Source of the DNA: Candidatus Saccharimonadota bacterium
Lineage (GTDB): Bacteria > Patescibacteriota > Saccharimonadia > Saccharimonadales > Saccharimonadaceae
NCBI GenBank assembly: GCA_017561575.1
Contig: JAFZBS010000001.1
Coordinates: 1 to 43,157 of the forward strand
Length of the DNA: 43,157 nucleotides
Direction: 5' to 3'
Under the pieces are notes generated by a model, which did not search any database, was not told the DNA's origin, and was given only the letters and a program-made list of their open reading frames with translations. The position numbers and the translations under genes are program-made. The stretch's first letter is position 1, and each line of letters opens with the position of its first letter. Positions 31,237 to 39,669 of this stretch are shown here, piece after piece.

Positions 31237-32166
31237 ATGATTATTTCGGTGATTATACCGGTTTACAATGCGGAAAAATATTTAAAAAGGTGTATCAAAT
31301 CGGTTTTTGAGGCAATCAAAAATATTGATGGCGAAATACTGTTAATTGATAATAATTCTTCCGACAATTCTTATGAATTATCAAAAGAAATAGCCAGTTC
31401 TTATAATTATCCGATTCGGTTATTTAAGTGTTCTACTCCAGGGGCTGGCGCAGTACGAAATATGGGTGTCAAGAAAGCTTCTGGGGAGTATCTTTGGTTT
31501 ATTGACGCAGATGATGAGGTGACGCGTGAAAGTGCTTCCCTTTTAATAGCCGAGGCAGAAAAAACTAAAGCCGATCTTGTCATGATGGGCGCTCGAAGAA
31601 TCAATGCAAATGGAAAAAGTGATTACTTGTCCGCGGTAGATGCAAGTACTGATAATTACCGAAGTCGCTTTGTACGCTATGGTGCTGGGCCATGGCAGTT
31701 TTTAATTCGCCGTAAGTGGTGGCTTAAAAATGATTTTATGTTTAAGGATGTTATTATTCATGAAGATATGGAGATAATCTCATCCTTGATTTTATATACT
31801 AACAAATATGCTTCCGTAGATCGGCCTCTTTATTTCTATTATCAAAATGAAGATTCAGTGCTCCATAAACAAAAATGGGATCCGCATTATTTGGATATTT
31901 TTGACGCGCTCGAGGGTCTGTACGAGAGATTTAAAAAAGCCGATGCTACGGAAGAATTCCATGATGAACTAGAATGGTTTTTTATTTGGAACTTGCTAAT
32001 TGATTCCGCGAAGGATTTTGCAAAATTCTCAGAAGGAAGAATCGGGTTTTCTCGTTCACGTAAAATATTAAAGAAGTATTATCCAAAATGGCGAAAAAAC
32101 CGTTTTTTGAAGGAAAAACCACTCAAATTACGAGCTAGGGTATACTTGAATTATTTAAAGAAGTAG
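31237..32166 (+). CDS. Family 2 glycosyltransferase
   Basis: 309 residues, GT-A fold. The nucleotide-binding start ISVIIPVYNAEKYLKRCIKS, the LLIDNNSSDNS motif, PGAGAVRNMGVKKASGEYLWFIDADDE (DADD metal motif) and a later VIIHEDMEI (catalytic base region) fit WcaA-type enzymes that add sugars to cell-surface polysaccharides. No membrane helix is visible, so it is probably a cytosolic peripheral protein. Leaderless start predicted. Its stop codon forms part of the shared terminator with the acyl-CoA synthetase gene. Confidence 0.92.
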   Translation: MIISVIIPVYNAEKYLKRCIKSVFEAIKNIDGEILLIDNNSSDNSYELSKEIASSYNYPIRLFKCSTPGAGAVRNMGVKKASGEYLWFIDADDEVTRESASLLIAEAEKTKADLVMMGARRINANGKSDYLSAVDASTDNYRSRFVRYGAGPWQFLIRRKWWLKNDFMFKDVIIHEDMEIISSLILYTNKYASVDRPLYFYYQNEDSVLHKQKWDPHYLDIFDALEGLYERFKKADATEEFHDELEWFFIWNLLIDSAKDFAKFSEGRIGFSRSRKILKKYYPKWRKNRFLKEKPLKLRARVYLNYLKK

Positions 32167-32188
32167 ACCTTGAAAAAGCCTACTTCTT
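32158..32188. terminator. Bidirectional terminator formed by two facing stop codons
   Basis: AAGAAGTAG (32158-32166) pairs with CTACTTCTT (32180-32188). The TAG stop of the glycosyltransferase (32164-32166) pairs with the stop of the synthetase (32182-32180 on minus). A pyrimidine-rich tract follows on plus. Confidence 0.7.
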
Positions 32189-33904
32189 CTTTTCTTTTTC
32201 TTCAGCTTCAAGTTTTTTGAAGGCAACTTTACCAACTAGGGTTTGAGGAAGTTTATCGCGGAATTCGTAAGCGGTCGGAAGAGCATAGATTGGGACATTA
32301 CGCTCGAGTAATTCCCTGATCTCACGCTCAAGACGTTTGCCCGGACGATAACCTGGTTTTAGGACAATGAAGGCTTTTGGCACTTGGCCCTTGTAAGGGT
32401 GATCTATACCAATTACTGTGGATGTGAGCACTGCTTCGTGAGAGTTGATGACTGATTCGAGGTGGGTAGGATAGATATTGTAGCCACTGGAGATGATGAT
32501 GCGTTTTAGACGCTGTGCGAAGTATATGAGGCCATCTTCACCCAAACGACCAAGATCGCCAGTATGGAGCCAGACTTTGCCATCCGGATGAACACGAATG
32601 GCCTGCGCCGTTTCAGCGTCATTGTCGAGATAGCCCATCATTACTAGTGGGCCACTAATGCATATTTCACCTTCTTCGCCGGTTGGGAGCTCTTTAAATG
32701 TATCATTTTTGATGATCTTGAAGTAGGTGTCAGGGAGAGGCGCGCCAATGATACCATCTGCAAAAGCATTCTCTGGCGAAAGACACACCGCACCAGACCC
32801 CTCGGTTAAACCATAGCCGACACGGATTTTGGCATTTGAACCGTGAGCTTTGAGGTAGTTATTGACTTTGTCGCGCAGAGTTTGGTTTAATGCATCGCCG
32901 CCACAAATAACCGCCGTAACCGATTTTAAGTCATCATTTTTTAGCTTAGTATTAACTAAGGCTTCAAAGAGCGTGGGTACGCCAACAATGAAATTTGGTT
33001 CATTTTTTCTGATAATATCGGCAAATTGCTTGTGTGAAAAAGCCGGTATTAAAATACATCCCATACCTCTACAGAGCGGAGTGTGAATGCAAACACCCAA
33101 ACCAAAACAATGGAAGAGTGGTAAAATTGATAAAACTGTAGCGCCTGGTACGATTTGACGAATCATGGTTGCGTCGCAAAGCGACTCGGCATTGATGTTG
33201 AGATTCGAAAGAAGAACCGGTTTTGGGGCGCCAGTTGTACCACCAGAGTACATAATAATTGCGGGGTCGGCACCGCTACGTTCTTCGTGATAATTGCCCT
33301 GATAGAAATAGGAGTTAGCAATGAAATCTTCCCATAGTACTACTCTGCTGTCACTGGTTGGAAGTTTGACCTTTTTGACGTGAAGGAGTTTATACATGCG
33401 TTGCTTCAAAAAGCCTAGACCATCACTGGGCCGCACGACGATGATGCGTTCTAGTTGGGCGATATCTCGAAGTTTGTAAACTTTGTCAAAGACGGCGTCA
33501 AAGACTAGGACATACTTAGAGTCAGTAACTCTAATGTAGTATTCAAGCTCCTTTTCTGACGAGAGTGGGTGAACCATATTACAGACGGCGCCCACCATGT
33601 TGACCGCATAAACCATCGTGATGCCCTCTGGCGTGTTTGGCATACAAATTGTAACCTTGTCACCTTCTTTTACGCCATAATTTTTGAGAGCGCGGGCGAC
33701 TTTTTCGATTTTTCTTATGAAATTTTTGTAGGTCACTTTGTGGCCATAGTAAGAGTAGGCAACATTGTCTGGCCACTTTTCAGCAGACTGGATAACCATG
33801 TCTACCATGGAACAATCTGGATATTCGATATTAGCCGGGATGTTTTCTTCTTCATAATACTTGAGCCACGGGCGCTCATCATAATCTTTTTTGGTATATT
33901 TCAT
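32180..33904 (-). CDS. Long-chain acyl-CoA synthetase-like (AMP-forming)
   Basis: 574 residues of the ANL superfamily, which activates a carboxylic acid with ATP and usually joins it to CoA. Motifs: MYSGGTTGAPKPVLLSN (P-loop), YGLTEGSGAVCLSPEN, WLHTGDLGRLGEDGLIYFAQR with KRIIISSGYNIYP, and the late catalytic Lys in QTLVGKVAFKKLE. FadD-like by overall sequence, but the true substrate cannot be read. A Lys/Glu tail ends the protein. Start ATG 33904 follows AGAGG(A)GTT-type sequence. Known reduced Saccharibacteria lack fatty-acid synthesis, so use of scavenged lipids is a plausible role. Confidence 0.88.
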   Translation of the reverse strand: MKYTKKDYDERPWLKYYEEENIPANIEYPDCSMVDMVIQSAEKWPDNVAYSYYGHKVTYKNFIRKIEKVARALKNYGVKEGDKVTICMPNTPEGITMVYAVNMVGAVCNMVHPLSSEKELEYYIRVTDSKYVLVFDAVFDKVYKLRDIAQLERIIVVRPSDGLGFLKQRMYKLLHVKKVKLPTSDSRVVLWEDFIANSYFYQGNYHEERSGADPAIIMYSGGTTGAPKPVLLSNLNINAESLCDATMIRQIVPGATVLSILPLFHCFGLGVCIHTPLCRGMGCILIPAFSHKQFADIIRKNEPNFIVGVPTLFEALVNTKLKNDDLKSVTAVICGGDALNQTLRDKVNNYLKAHGSNAKIRVGYGLTEGSGAVCLSPENAFADGIIGAPLPDTYFKIIKNDTFKELPTGEEGEICISGPLVMMGYLDNDAETAQAIRVHPDGKVWLHTGDLGRLGEDGLIYFAQRLKRIIISSGYNIYPTHLESVINSHEAVLTSTVIGIDHPYKGQVPKAFIVLKPGYRPGKRLEREIRELLERNVPIYALPTAYEFRDKLPQTLVGKVAFKKLEAEEKEKKK

Positions 33905-33950
33905 TTTAACTCCTCTAAAACTCTACCTGGAAAATACATTATTCGTCGGT

Positions 33951-36653
33951 TTATTCAACTGATTCGACTGCCGCTAAGGCTTCTTCCCTCATCTTTGAAT
34001 CATGAGCTTCGCCAAAGAATAATCTAAATCCTGTCATAACGGCTGCCATTGCAAGGTCATGCTCCGCTTTACAGCGTGACTGAGTAGCTGCCTCAATGTA
34101 ATCATTATACCTCTGATAGGCCGTTTCGGCAACCTCTTCGTAGTTACCAACGCTTAGGCCTTCTTTTTTGCCTTTCCTAAGTGATTCTGTAACTATCTTT
34201 CTGACTTTTTCACTCAATTCTCGCTTGAGATCGTCGAGATTCTCGCCATCTTTTGGACGCTTGTCTACATATTCTTCGATTGCGGCGCGAACTTTATCTG
34301 TGGTCTCTTGATCGGCTTCGGAGATTCTCTCGTCAAAATCGAGCTGGTTGCGGAGACCTTGCATACTGTCTACGGCGCCTAGCGTGAAACGCCTGATGAG
34401 ACCTTTACTTTTACGAGCTAGCAACTCATTAACAGTCAATTTTTCCCCGCCGACCTTTGCCGTTCGTTCATTGTTAGCAAACTCTTTGGCAATATCTTCA
34501 GAATAGGCTCTTGGGAATAGTTTGGTTCGCCAAATCCTGGTCATGAGTGATTTTTTTCTACTCCTAAAGGCTTCAACTTTACGTGCAAGTCTGTCGGCGA
34601 GCGCATTTCTGTCGCGAGTAACATCAACATCGATGGCAAGAAGAGGATTGCTGTCAATAATATCAACTTGTTTATCGAGATTACGGCGCTTTTTGCTGAG
34701 GTGTTCAACATATTCATCATCATCTATTTTGTCTTTTTCTATGTCAGCTAATTCGGTATCAATTTTAGCGAGTTCTTCATCAATTCCGGCAAGCTCGGCT
34801 TCCTTATCGGCTTTGGTTTTTTCCTCATCTTCTTTCTTTGGTTGATCGTCCGTATCTCTGAATATTTTTGACCAAGGGTCCTCTTCGTTGGCGGCACGTT
34901 TTTCCAATTCCTCAATTTGTTCTAATAGGGATTCGTCTACGTAGCGTGGGTAATTACTACTCCCAGGTTGATTTAATAATGCTAGAGTCAATTCATGTGC
35001 TTTTTCACGAATATCTTCAGAAATCTTTTCATTATCTTCTATTTTTTTAAGTCGGGCTGCTGTTTCTTTCCATTTCTTTTGTTTGGTGGAGAATTCAGCT
35101 TCGACAGCACCATTAAGATTAGCTATATCATTACGCTTTTCCAGTTCCTGGATTTTGGCTAATACATCTTCTGTTATAATGACTGGCTCGAGTAATAAGC
35201 TTTCAAGCAATTTGCTCGCGTCGTAACGTATTTCTTCGGTAGTTCGACTAAGCACTATTTTGTCTAGTCGATCCTTTGCTTCCCTCCACGCCTTTATCAT
35301 TGCTTCTTCATCTTCTGGTTTTTCTGTGGCAGAGCCCGGTTTTGGCTTGTCGCTGAATTGTTCCAAAACATCCGCAAATTCATAACCAGGCAAGACGGTT
35401 TCTTTTGATTCAGGTTTATCTTTTGATTCCTCTGCGACAGAGCCTGGTTTTGACTCAGTGGCTAATTCAGTAATCTTTTTCCCTAGATCTTCGATTTCAG
35501 CTTTTAGCTTTTCGGACTCGGATCCGATATCGTCCAGCTCTTTCTTGGTGTCAGCAAGTTCTGGACTATCTCCTTTTTGAGCAGATTCTGTAAGTGCTTC
35601 TGCAATTGGGGCCATTGGGAAGACTGGTTCAATTTCTTCACCAGCTTTGTCGCCTCTTGGGATGGCAATTTCGGCACCATCCTTGACGTTTTCCGCTATT
35701 GGCGAGATAAGGTCTTCGCTAAATGCTGTCGATTTTTTCTCAGTGTTTACTTCTGGTTTTTTGGTGAGACCGAGTAGAGCGTTTGAAATAACTTCACGAC
35801 GAAATCTGTCGTATTCTTCCTTGGTATGCTTATGACTAATCGCAAATGGGTTCTCGTAATCTTTTTTCTCATCCTCTTTTATCTGGGCCGTATCGTCTTT
35901 GATTTTTTGACGAGCCTCTTTGGAAAGTTTTGCTAAATCTTTTTTTATTGCCCTACGTACGGCTTCTTTTCTGAAGGCTTCGTATTCTTCTCTTGTATGC
36001 TTGTGGCTGATTTTGTTTGGGTTTTCATAATCTTTTTGTTCATCCCAATCTATTTGTTCAAGTTCGCCTTTGAGCCATTTTGTGGTGGCTTCTGTAACAT
36101 TCAAGCCCTCAATGCTTGCAATGGTAGTTTTTGTTATTTCTTTATCTTCTGGGGTAGAAACCTTAATTTCGATAGCATCAACGGCGGTTCCGTCTTCATT
36201 TGCCTCGGCTTTTTTCGCGGGGGACTCTTTACTGAGAGTACCTAATGCTCTCGCCATGGCGTCGCGACGAAAACCATCATATTCTTCTTTTGTATGCTTT
36301 GGTTTATCGGAATTATCTCTTTGTTCATCCCAATCAATACTGGCAAAATCGTCATTCAATCTTTTAAGGTCTTCGTCGGCAAGTGACAGTAAATCTCGTT
36401 CAACTGCTTCACGAGCAACGTCCCTTCTGATTTGTTCATACTCTTCTTCGGTATGCTTACGATCGTGTGGCCTGTTGTTGTCTTTTTGCTCGTCTTCGCT
36501 AATTTGGGCAAATCTAGCTTCGAGTCCTTTTTTTGTATCTTCAGAAAGGTTTTGTACTGCAAAATCAACAACTTTTGGATGTTGAATAAGCAAGTTTTTA
36601 ATATCTTCTTGTTCACCGTTTGTTTCTGGTGCTCTTTTTAGTGATTCGTTCAT
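33951..36653 (-). CDS. 900-residue repeat and coiled-coil protein, unknown function
   Basis: The N-terminal ~300 residues hold four imperfect repeats: a helix, then DEQKD or DEKKD, a short linker, KHT(K/R/E)EEY..FRR(E/D), and an Ala-rich helix. Copies occur near residues 30-75, 85-130, 190-245 and 245-290. The middle (300-680) is Glu/Lys-rich with long coiled coils (ELAGIDEELAKIDTELADIE). The last 200 residues form a separate, mostly helical basic domain (FRSRKKSLMTRIW, RKSKGLIRRFTLGAVDSMQG, GFRLFFGEAHDSK). No clear signal peptide or membrane helix. GGAG of the ribosome site is inside the end of the DUF5663 gene, one base upstream, so translation is coupled. A structural or scaffold role is possible. 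Confidence 0.7.
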   Translation of the reverse strand: MNESLKRAPETNGEQEDIKNLLIQHPKVVDFAVQNLSEDTKKGLEARFAQISEDEQKDNNRPHDRKHTEEEYEQIRRDVAREAVERDLLSLADEDLKRLNDDFASIDWDEQRDNSDKPKHTKEEYDGFRRDAMARALGTLSKESPAKKAEANEDGTAVDAIEIKVSTPEDKEITKTTIASIEGLNVTEATTKWLKGELEQIDWDEQKDYENPNKISHKHTREEYEAFRKEAVRRAIKKDLAKLSKEARQKIKDDTAQIKEDEKKDYENPFAISHKHTKEEYDRFRREVISNALLGLTKKPEVNTEKKSTAFSEDLISPIAENVKDGAEIAIPRGDKAGEEIEPVFPMAPIAEALTESAQKGDSPELADTKKELDDIGSESEKLKAEIEDLGKKITELATESKPGSVAEESKDKPESKETVLPGYEFADVLEQFSDKPKPGSATEKPEDEEAMIKAWREAKDRLDKIVLSRTTEEIRYDASKLLESLLLEPVIITEDVLAKIQELEKRNDIANLNGAVEAEFSTKQKKWKETAARLKKIEDNEKISEDIREKAHELTLALLNQPGSSNYPRYVDESLLEQIEELEKRAANEEDPWSKIFRDTDDQPKKEDEEKTKADKEAELAGIDEELAKIDTELADIEKDKIDDDEYVEHLSKKRRNLDKQVDIIDSNPLLAIDVDVTRDRNALADRLARKVEAFRSRKKSLMTRIWRTKLFPRAYSEDIAKEFANNERTAKVGGEKLTVNELLARKSKGLIRRFTLGAVDSMQGLRNQLDFDERISEADQETTDKVRAAIEEYVDKRPKDGENLDDLKRELSEKVRKIVTESLRKGKKEGLSVGNYEEVAETAYQRYNDYIEAATQSRCKAEHDLAMAAVMTGFRLFFGEAHDSKMREEALAAVESVE

Positions 36654-36654
36654 T

Positions 36655-36960
36655 TTATTCTCCTGTCCCTAGATAAAAATTACGAAACTTCGACATTATT
36701 TCAGAAGCTACTTCATCAATATTCACCCCGGACTTTTGGATAAACTCATCTAGTTGGTCTCTGGAGAAGTTCTCGTCATCCATCATGTTAGCTAACTCGG
36801 TAGCCTGTTCATCACTTAGCTTATACACAACAGCTTTGTCAATTTGCTCCATAAGCTGTTCTTTCATTTCGCTTTTGAGTCCTTCTTTTGTTTCAGGATC
36901 AATATCAGTGATGCCCTTTTCTTGAAGCAGACCCTCGATATAATCATCGACGTTTTGCAT
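36655..36960 (-). CDS. DUF5663-like small protein (second copy)
   Basis: 101 residues, acidic and helical: VDDYIEGLLQEKGITDIDPE, Glu-rich central helix MKEQLMEQIDKAVVYKLSDEQATELANMM, then a C-terminal helix. Same style as the protein at 26652-26945, though with low identity. Weak ribosome site AAAGG; promoter TTGCAT-17-TATAAT upstream. Coupled to the 900-residue repeat gene (stop and next ATG are 1 nt apart), which suggests the two products work together. Confidence 0.6.
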   Translation of the reverse strand: MQNVDDYIEGLLQEKGITDIDPETKEGLKSEMKEQLMEQIDKAVVYKLSDEQATELANMMDDENFSRDQLDEFIQKSGVNIDEVASEIMSKFRNFYLGTGE

Positions 36961-36991
36961 TTTTTGACCTTTCTTTTAGATACTTTGTTTC

Positions 36992-37020
36992 ATTATACTG
37001 CTAATGGCAAAAAAATGCAA
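36992..37020 (-). promoter_or_regulatory. Promoter of the DUF5663 / repeat-protein operon
   Basis: TTGCAT (37020-37015), 17-nt spacer, TATAAT (36997-36992). The -35 box touches the rpsA terminator stem. Confidence 0.7.
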
Positions 37021-37052
37021 CAAAATAGCTCCTTTTTTGGAGCTATTTTGTT
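37019..37052 (-). terminator. Terminator of rpsA
   Basis: 14-bp perfect stem AACAAAATAGCTCC (37019-37032) with GGAGCTATTTTGTT (37039-37052), T6/A6 loop. Ends 13 nt after the rpsA stop. Confidence 0.8.
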
Positions 37053-37064
37053 AAATCTTTGCAA

Positions 37065-38126
37065 CTATTTTGCAATTGATAGTGAAATCTTGCGACCTTC
37101 TTTATCGATGTCTAGCACCTTGAAAGTTTTACGCTCATTTAGAGTGAAGATTTTCTCGGGATCAACATCAGAGCCCTCACCCAATTCTGAAACGTGCACA
37201 AGAGCTTCAACTGCTGGGCTGATTTGGACAAAGGCACCAAATGGCGTGATACGAGTAACCGTACCTTCGACTTTGCTACCTTTCTTAAGTTTGTCTACTT
37301 CGGACAGCCACGGGTCCTCGACTAGCTGTTTCATGGAGAGCGAGAGGCGCTCTTTGTCGATTGCAATAATCTTGGCCTCGATTGTTTCACCAACTTTTAC
37401 GTAGTCTGATGGGTTATTTACGCGTTCCCAGGAGATTTCTGAGATATGAACTAGGCCTTCGATGCCATCGACATTGACAAACACACCGAAGTCAACTACG
37501 CCAGTAACTACACCTTTTACAGTGTCACCAACTTTGAGCTCCGCAAACCGTTCTGCGAGCCCATCTTTGATGGCTTCTTTCTCTGAGAAGATAAGCTTGT
37601 TGTCCTTCTTGATTGCATCAAGAATTCGAACCTTGATACTCTTACCTACGAGAGAGTTGAGCCGTTGCAAAATCTCATCTTTATCAGCGCTGCCTACGCG
37701 TGGGTAATGCTCGGCTGACAACTGAGATACCGGTAAGAAACCACGAATACCTTCGTATTCAACAAGAAGTCCACCACGGTTGGCATCAAATGGAATAACT
37801 TCCACTATTTCGCCATTATCTAGCTTAGTGCTGATTTCGTCCCAGCCCTTGTCTTTAACTGCTTTTTTGAGCGACAATAGCACATAACCGTCATCCATTT
37901 CGGCTTCGATGACGGAGGCGGAAACCTCATCGCCAACATTTAAATTACGTACATAAGACGCTTCTCGACGCGGAACTAATCCGACGCCTTGATTACCGAG
38001 ATCGATTAGAATCTCGTGTTTTTTTACAGAGATAACCGTACCGTTTACGGTATCGCCTGCGATTACTTTTTTGGAATCTTCTTCCTTTAGAAGATCGTCA
38101 AAAGTTACTTTTTTGGCATTTGCCAT
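37065..38126 (-). CDS. rpsA: 30S ribosomal protein S1, four-domain form
   Basis: 353 residues with four S1 (OB-fold) RNA-binding domains starting near residues 20, 105, 195 and 280 (VNGTVISVKKHEILIDLG, VVEVIPFDANRGGLL-like, VKGVVTGVVDFGVFVNVDG, VEGTVTRITPFGAFVQISP). S1 helps the ribosome unfold and bind mRNA leaders. E. coli S1 has six domains; four is common in other phyla. AAGGAAGG lies before ATG 38126. The leader carries the palindrome CCCTTAAGGG (about 38153-38162), a possible autoregulatory site. An extended -10 (TGC TATAAT, 38186-38181) is the likely promoter. Confidence 0.93.
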   Translation of the reverse strand: MANAKKVTFDDLLKEEDSKKVIAGDTVNGTVISVKKHEILIDLGNQGVGLVPRREASYVRNLNVGDEVSASVIEAEMDDGYVLLSLKKAVKDKGWDEISTKLDNGEIVEVIPFDANRGGLLVEYEGIRGFLPVSQLSAEHYPRVGSADKDEILQRLNSLVGKSIKVRILDAIKKDNKLIFSEKEAIKDGLAERFAELKVGDTVKGVVTGVVDFGVFVNVDGIEGLVHISEISWERVNNPSDYVKVGETIEAKIIAIDKERLSLSMKQLVEDPWLSEVDKLKKGSKVEGTVTRITPFGAFVQISPAVEALVHVSELGEGSDVDPEKIFTLNERKTFKVLDIDKEGRKISLSIAK

Positions 38127-38180
38127 ATTATTTTATTCCTTCCTTTTAATCTCCCTTAAGGGAAATTAAAAACTTGTTTA

Positions 38181-38206
38181 ATTATAGCAAATTTTCGTGA
38201 TATAAT
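38181..38206. promoter_or_regulatory. Back-to-back extended -10 promoters (rpsA / ROK protein)
   Basis: Minus TATAAT 38186-38181 with TGC in front; plus TATAAT 38201-38206 with TGA in front. Fourteen base pairs separate the two boxes, so each -35 area lies in the other gene's transcribed side. The plus box ends 9 nt before ATG 38216. Confidence 0.6.
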
Positions 38207-38215
38207 CAAGGTGCA

Positions 38216-38983
38216 ATGTATTTAAGTATTGATATTGGAGGTACAAAAACACTCATTGCCCTGTTTTCAAAACATGGGCGAGTGATACGTCGTTTTAAAT
38301 TTAAAACAGCGGGCTTGTATAATGATTTTGTTCGAGATTTAACGGGTGTGCTCAAAGGTTTTGTGCGCCCAAATATATTAGCTGTGACGGTGGCAATTCC
38401 GGGTGTTGTACAAAATAGTTGTTCAGTCAGATTTGGTAACCGTGATTGGGGTGATGTGGATTTATACACGCCAATAAAGGCGCTGTTTGATTGCCCAGTT
38501 TACTTTGAGAATGACGCGAATTTAGCAACAATTTACGAATCTTATCGTTTGCCGGGAAAAACTGTTTTCTTAACATTCTCAACTGGCATTGGTGGTGGCA
38601 TCGCATCTAGAGGCCGTTTATTGCCCGAATCGGATGGTTTTGAGCCTGGACACAAAATTTATTCAATTGACGGAATTAGGGCCGAATGGGAAGATATCGC
38701 GGCCGCATCAGCCTTAGAAAAACACTTCGGGATTAATTTTGCCACCGCTCTTAGGGGCACTGATAATATGAAAGAAGTAGCAAGAAGGGTTAGTTTAGGT
38801 TTGCAGGATATCGTCAGCACCTATCGTCCAGACACCATTGTTCTTGGTGGGCCGCTTGGTAAAATATTTAAGCTGTATGTAAAATATTTACCCAAGCTCG
38901 GAGTTAAGTATCGCCGACCGCGCCGACCGCTAGAGTCGGTAATCTACGGTTGTTATCTTTATTCTCGAGGCAAAATGAAATGA
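38216..38983 (+). CDS. ROK-family sugar kinase-like protein without the zinc motif
   Basis: 255 residues. ASKHA/ROK fold: phosphate-1 loop DIGGTKT, the catalytic-Asp segment VYFENDANLA, GTGIGGGIAS and the adenosine region DTIVLGGPLG. ROK kinases phosphorylate glucose, N-acetylmannosamine and related sugars. The usual CxCGxxGCxE zinc site after EPGH is missing: here EPGHKIYSIDGIRAEWEDIAA has no cysteine, and the protein is about 50 residues shorter than the family norm. It may be a kinase with altered specificity or a non-catalytic sugar sensor. Its stop overlaps the start of the HExxH gene (ATGA). Confidence 0.8.
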   Translation: MYLSIDIGGTKTLIALFSKHGRVIRRFKFKTAGLYNDFVRDLTGVLKGFVRPNILAVTVAIPGVVQNSCSVRFGNRDWGDVDLYTPIKALFDCPVYFENDANLATIYESYRLPGKTVFLTFSTGIGGGIASRGRLLPESDGFEPGHKIYSIDGIRAEWEDIAAASALEKHFGINFATALRGTDNMKEVARRVSLGLQDIVSTYRPDTIVLGGPLGKIFKLYVKYLPKLGVKYRRPRRPLESVIYGCYLYSRGKMK

Positions 38984-39372
38984 ATAATGAGGTACTAAGT
39001 AGGCTCAGGGTGGATTATCCTGAGCTACGTTTTATTGTTGGCAAAAGGGATGCCTTTCGTCCGCCGAAGACGATAATTGTTGATCCGAATGGGTCTTCCC
39101 TTTCTTTGCTACACGAAGTGGGGCATGCGCTTTGTCACCACAGAACGTTTAATACGGCCATACAAAGATTAAAAATGGAACGCGAAGCATGGGAGAAGGC
39201 ACGCGAACTATGCAGAAAATATGACGTTTTATTTGATGACGATTTTGTAGAAGATGAACTGGATAGTTACAGAAATTGGGTAGAAAAAAAATCGCGTTGC
39301 CCTGTTTGCGGACTAACGCGATTTCAATCTCTTGATGGCAATTATTATTGCCCCAGATGTGATTTAAATTAG
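38980..39372 (+). CDS. Mini HExxH metalloprotease (ImmA/IrrE-like) with C-terminal zinc ribbon
   Basis: 130 residues from ATG 38980, which overlaps the ROK stop; GAGG lies 9 nt upstream. A short N-terminal part leads to SLSLLHEVGHALCHH (HExxH zinc site), then a helix with EREAWEKA that can supply the third ligand, as in IrrE/ImmA proteases. The end is a zinc ribbon CPVCG ... CPRC. Proteases of this class cut repressors in the SOS-like, phage-induction and toxin-antitoxin responses; the target here is not known. Translational coupling to the ROK-like protein hints at a sensor-protease pair. Confidence 0.75.
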   Translation: MNNEVLSRLRVDYPELRFIVGKRDAFRPPKTIIVDPNGSSLSLLHEVGHALCHHRTFNTAIQRLKMEREAWEKARELCRKYDVLFDDDFVEDELDSYRNWVEKKSRCPVCGLTRFQSLDGNYYCPRCDLN

Positions 39373-39572
39373 GCAGCTTTTTTAGCTGGGCCACGACGAG
39401 AGATGCGACCACCCTTAGCGCCAGCGATGCGTGCTAGAGCAGGGTTAGCGGCAAAACCGCCAGTATGACCATTTTGACCACCTTTTTTACCGATACGGGC
39501 ATAAAACTCTTTTCCGTATTTGGCTTTGTTGGTAGCGGCAGCTTTCATGCCACCAGCTTTGGTTCCAGACAT
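39369..39572 (-). CDS. KGG-repeat small basic protein (stress-protein-like)
   Basis: 67 residues from ATG 39572 (GGAG 8 nt upstream; a longer frame has no ribosome site). Repeats of the KGG/GsiB type: ATNKAKYGKEFYARIGKKGG, GGFAANPALARIAGAKGG, then RRGPAKKAA. Such Gly/Lys/Ala-rich hydrophilic proteins occur in stress responses and as nucleic-acid-binding small proteins; it is a conserved item in Saccharibacteria. Promoter TTGACA-17-TATAAT with about 60 nt of leader. It overlaps the HExxH gene by 4 nt, tail to tail. Confidence 0.8.
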   Translation of the reverse strand: MSGTKAGGMKAAATNKAKYGKEFYARIGKKGGQNGHTGGFAANPALARIAGAKGGRISRRGPAKKAA

Positions 39573-39640
39573 TGTGGAAACTCCGTTCTGCCCACCACAA
39601 TTACACTGATAATACACACCTACTTAGAGGCTATGTTTCT

Positions 39641-39669
39641 ATTATAGCATAGTGCTTTAGTTTTGTCAA
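39641..39669 (-). promoter_or_regulatory. Perfect consensus promoter of the KGG-protein gene
   Basis: TTGACA (39669-39664), 17-nt spacer, TATAAT (39646-39641): the only full-consensus match noticed in the window, which suggests high expression. Confidence 0.85.
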
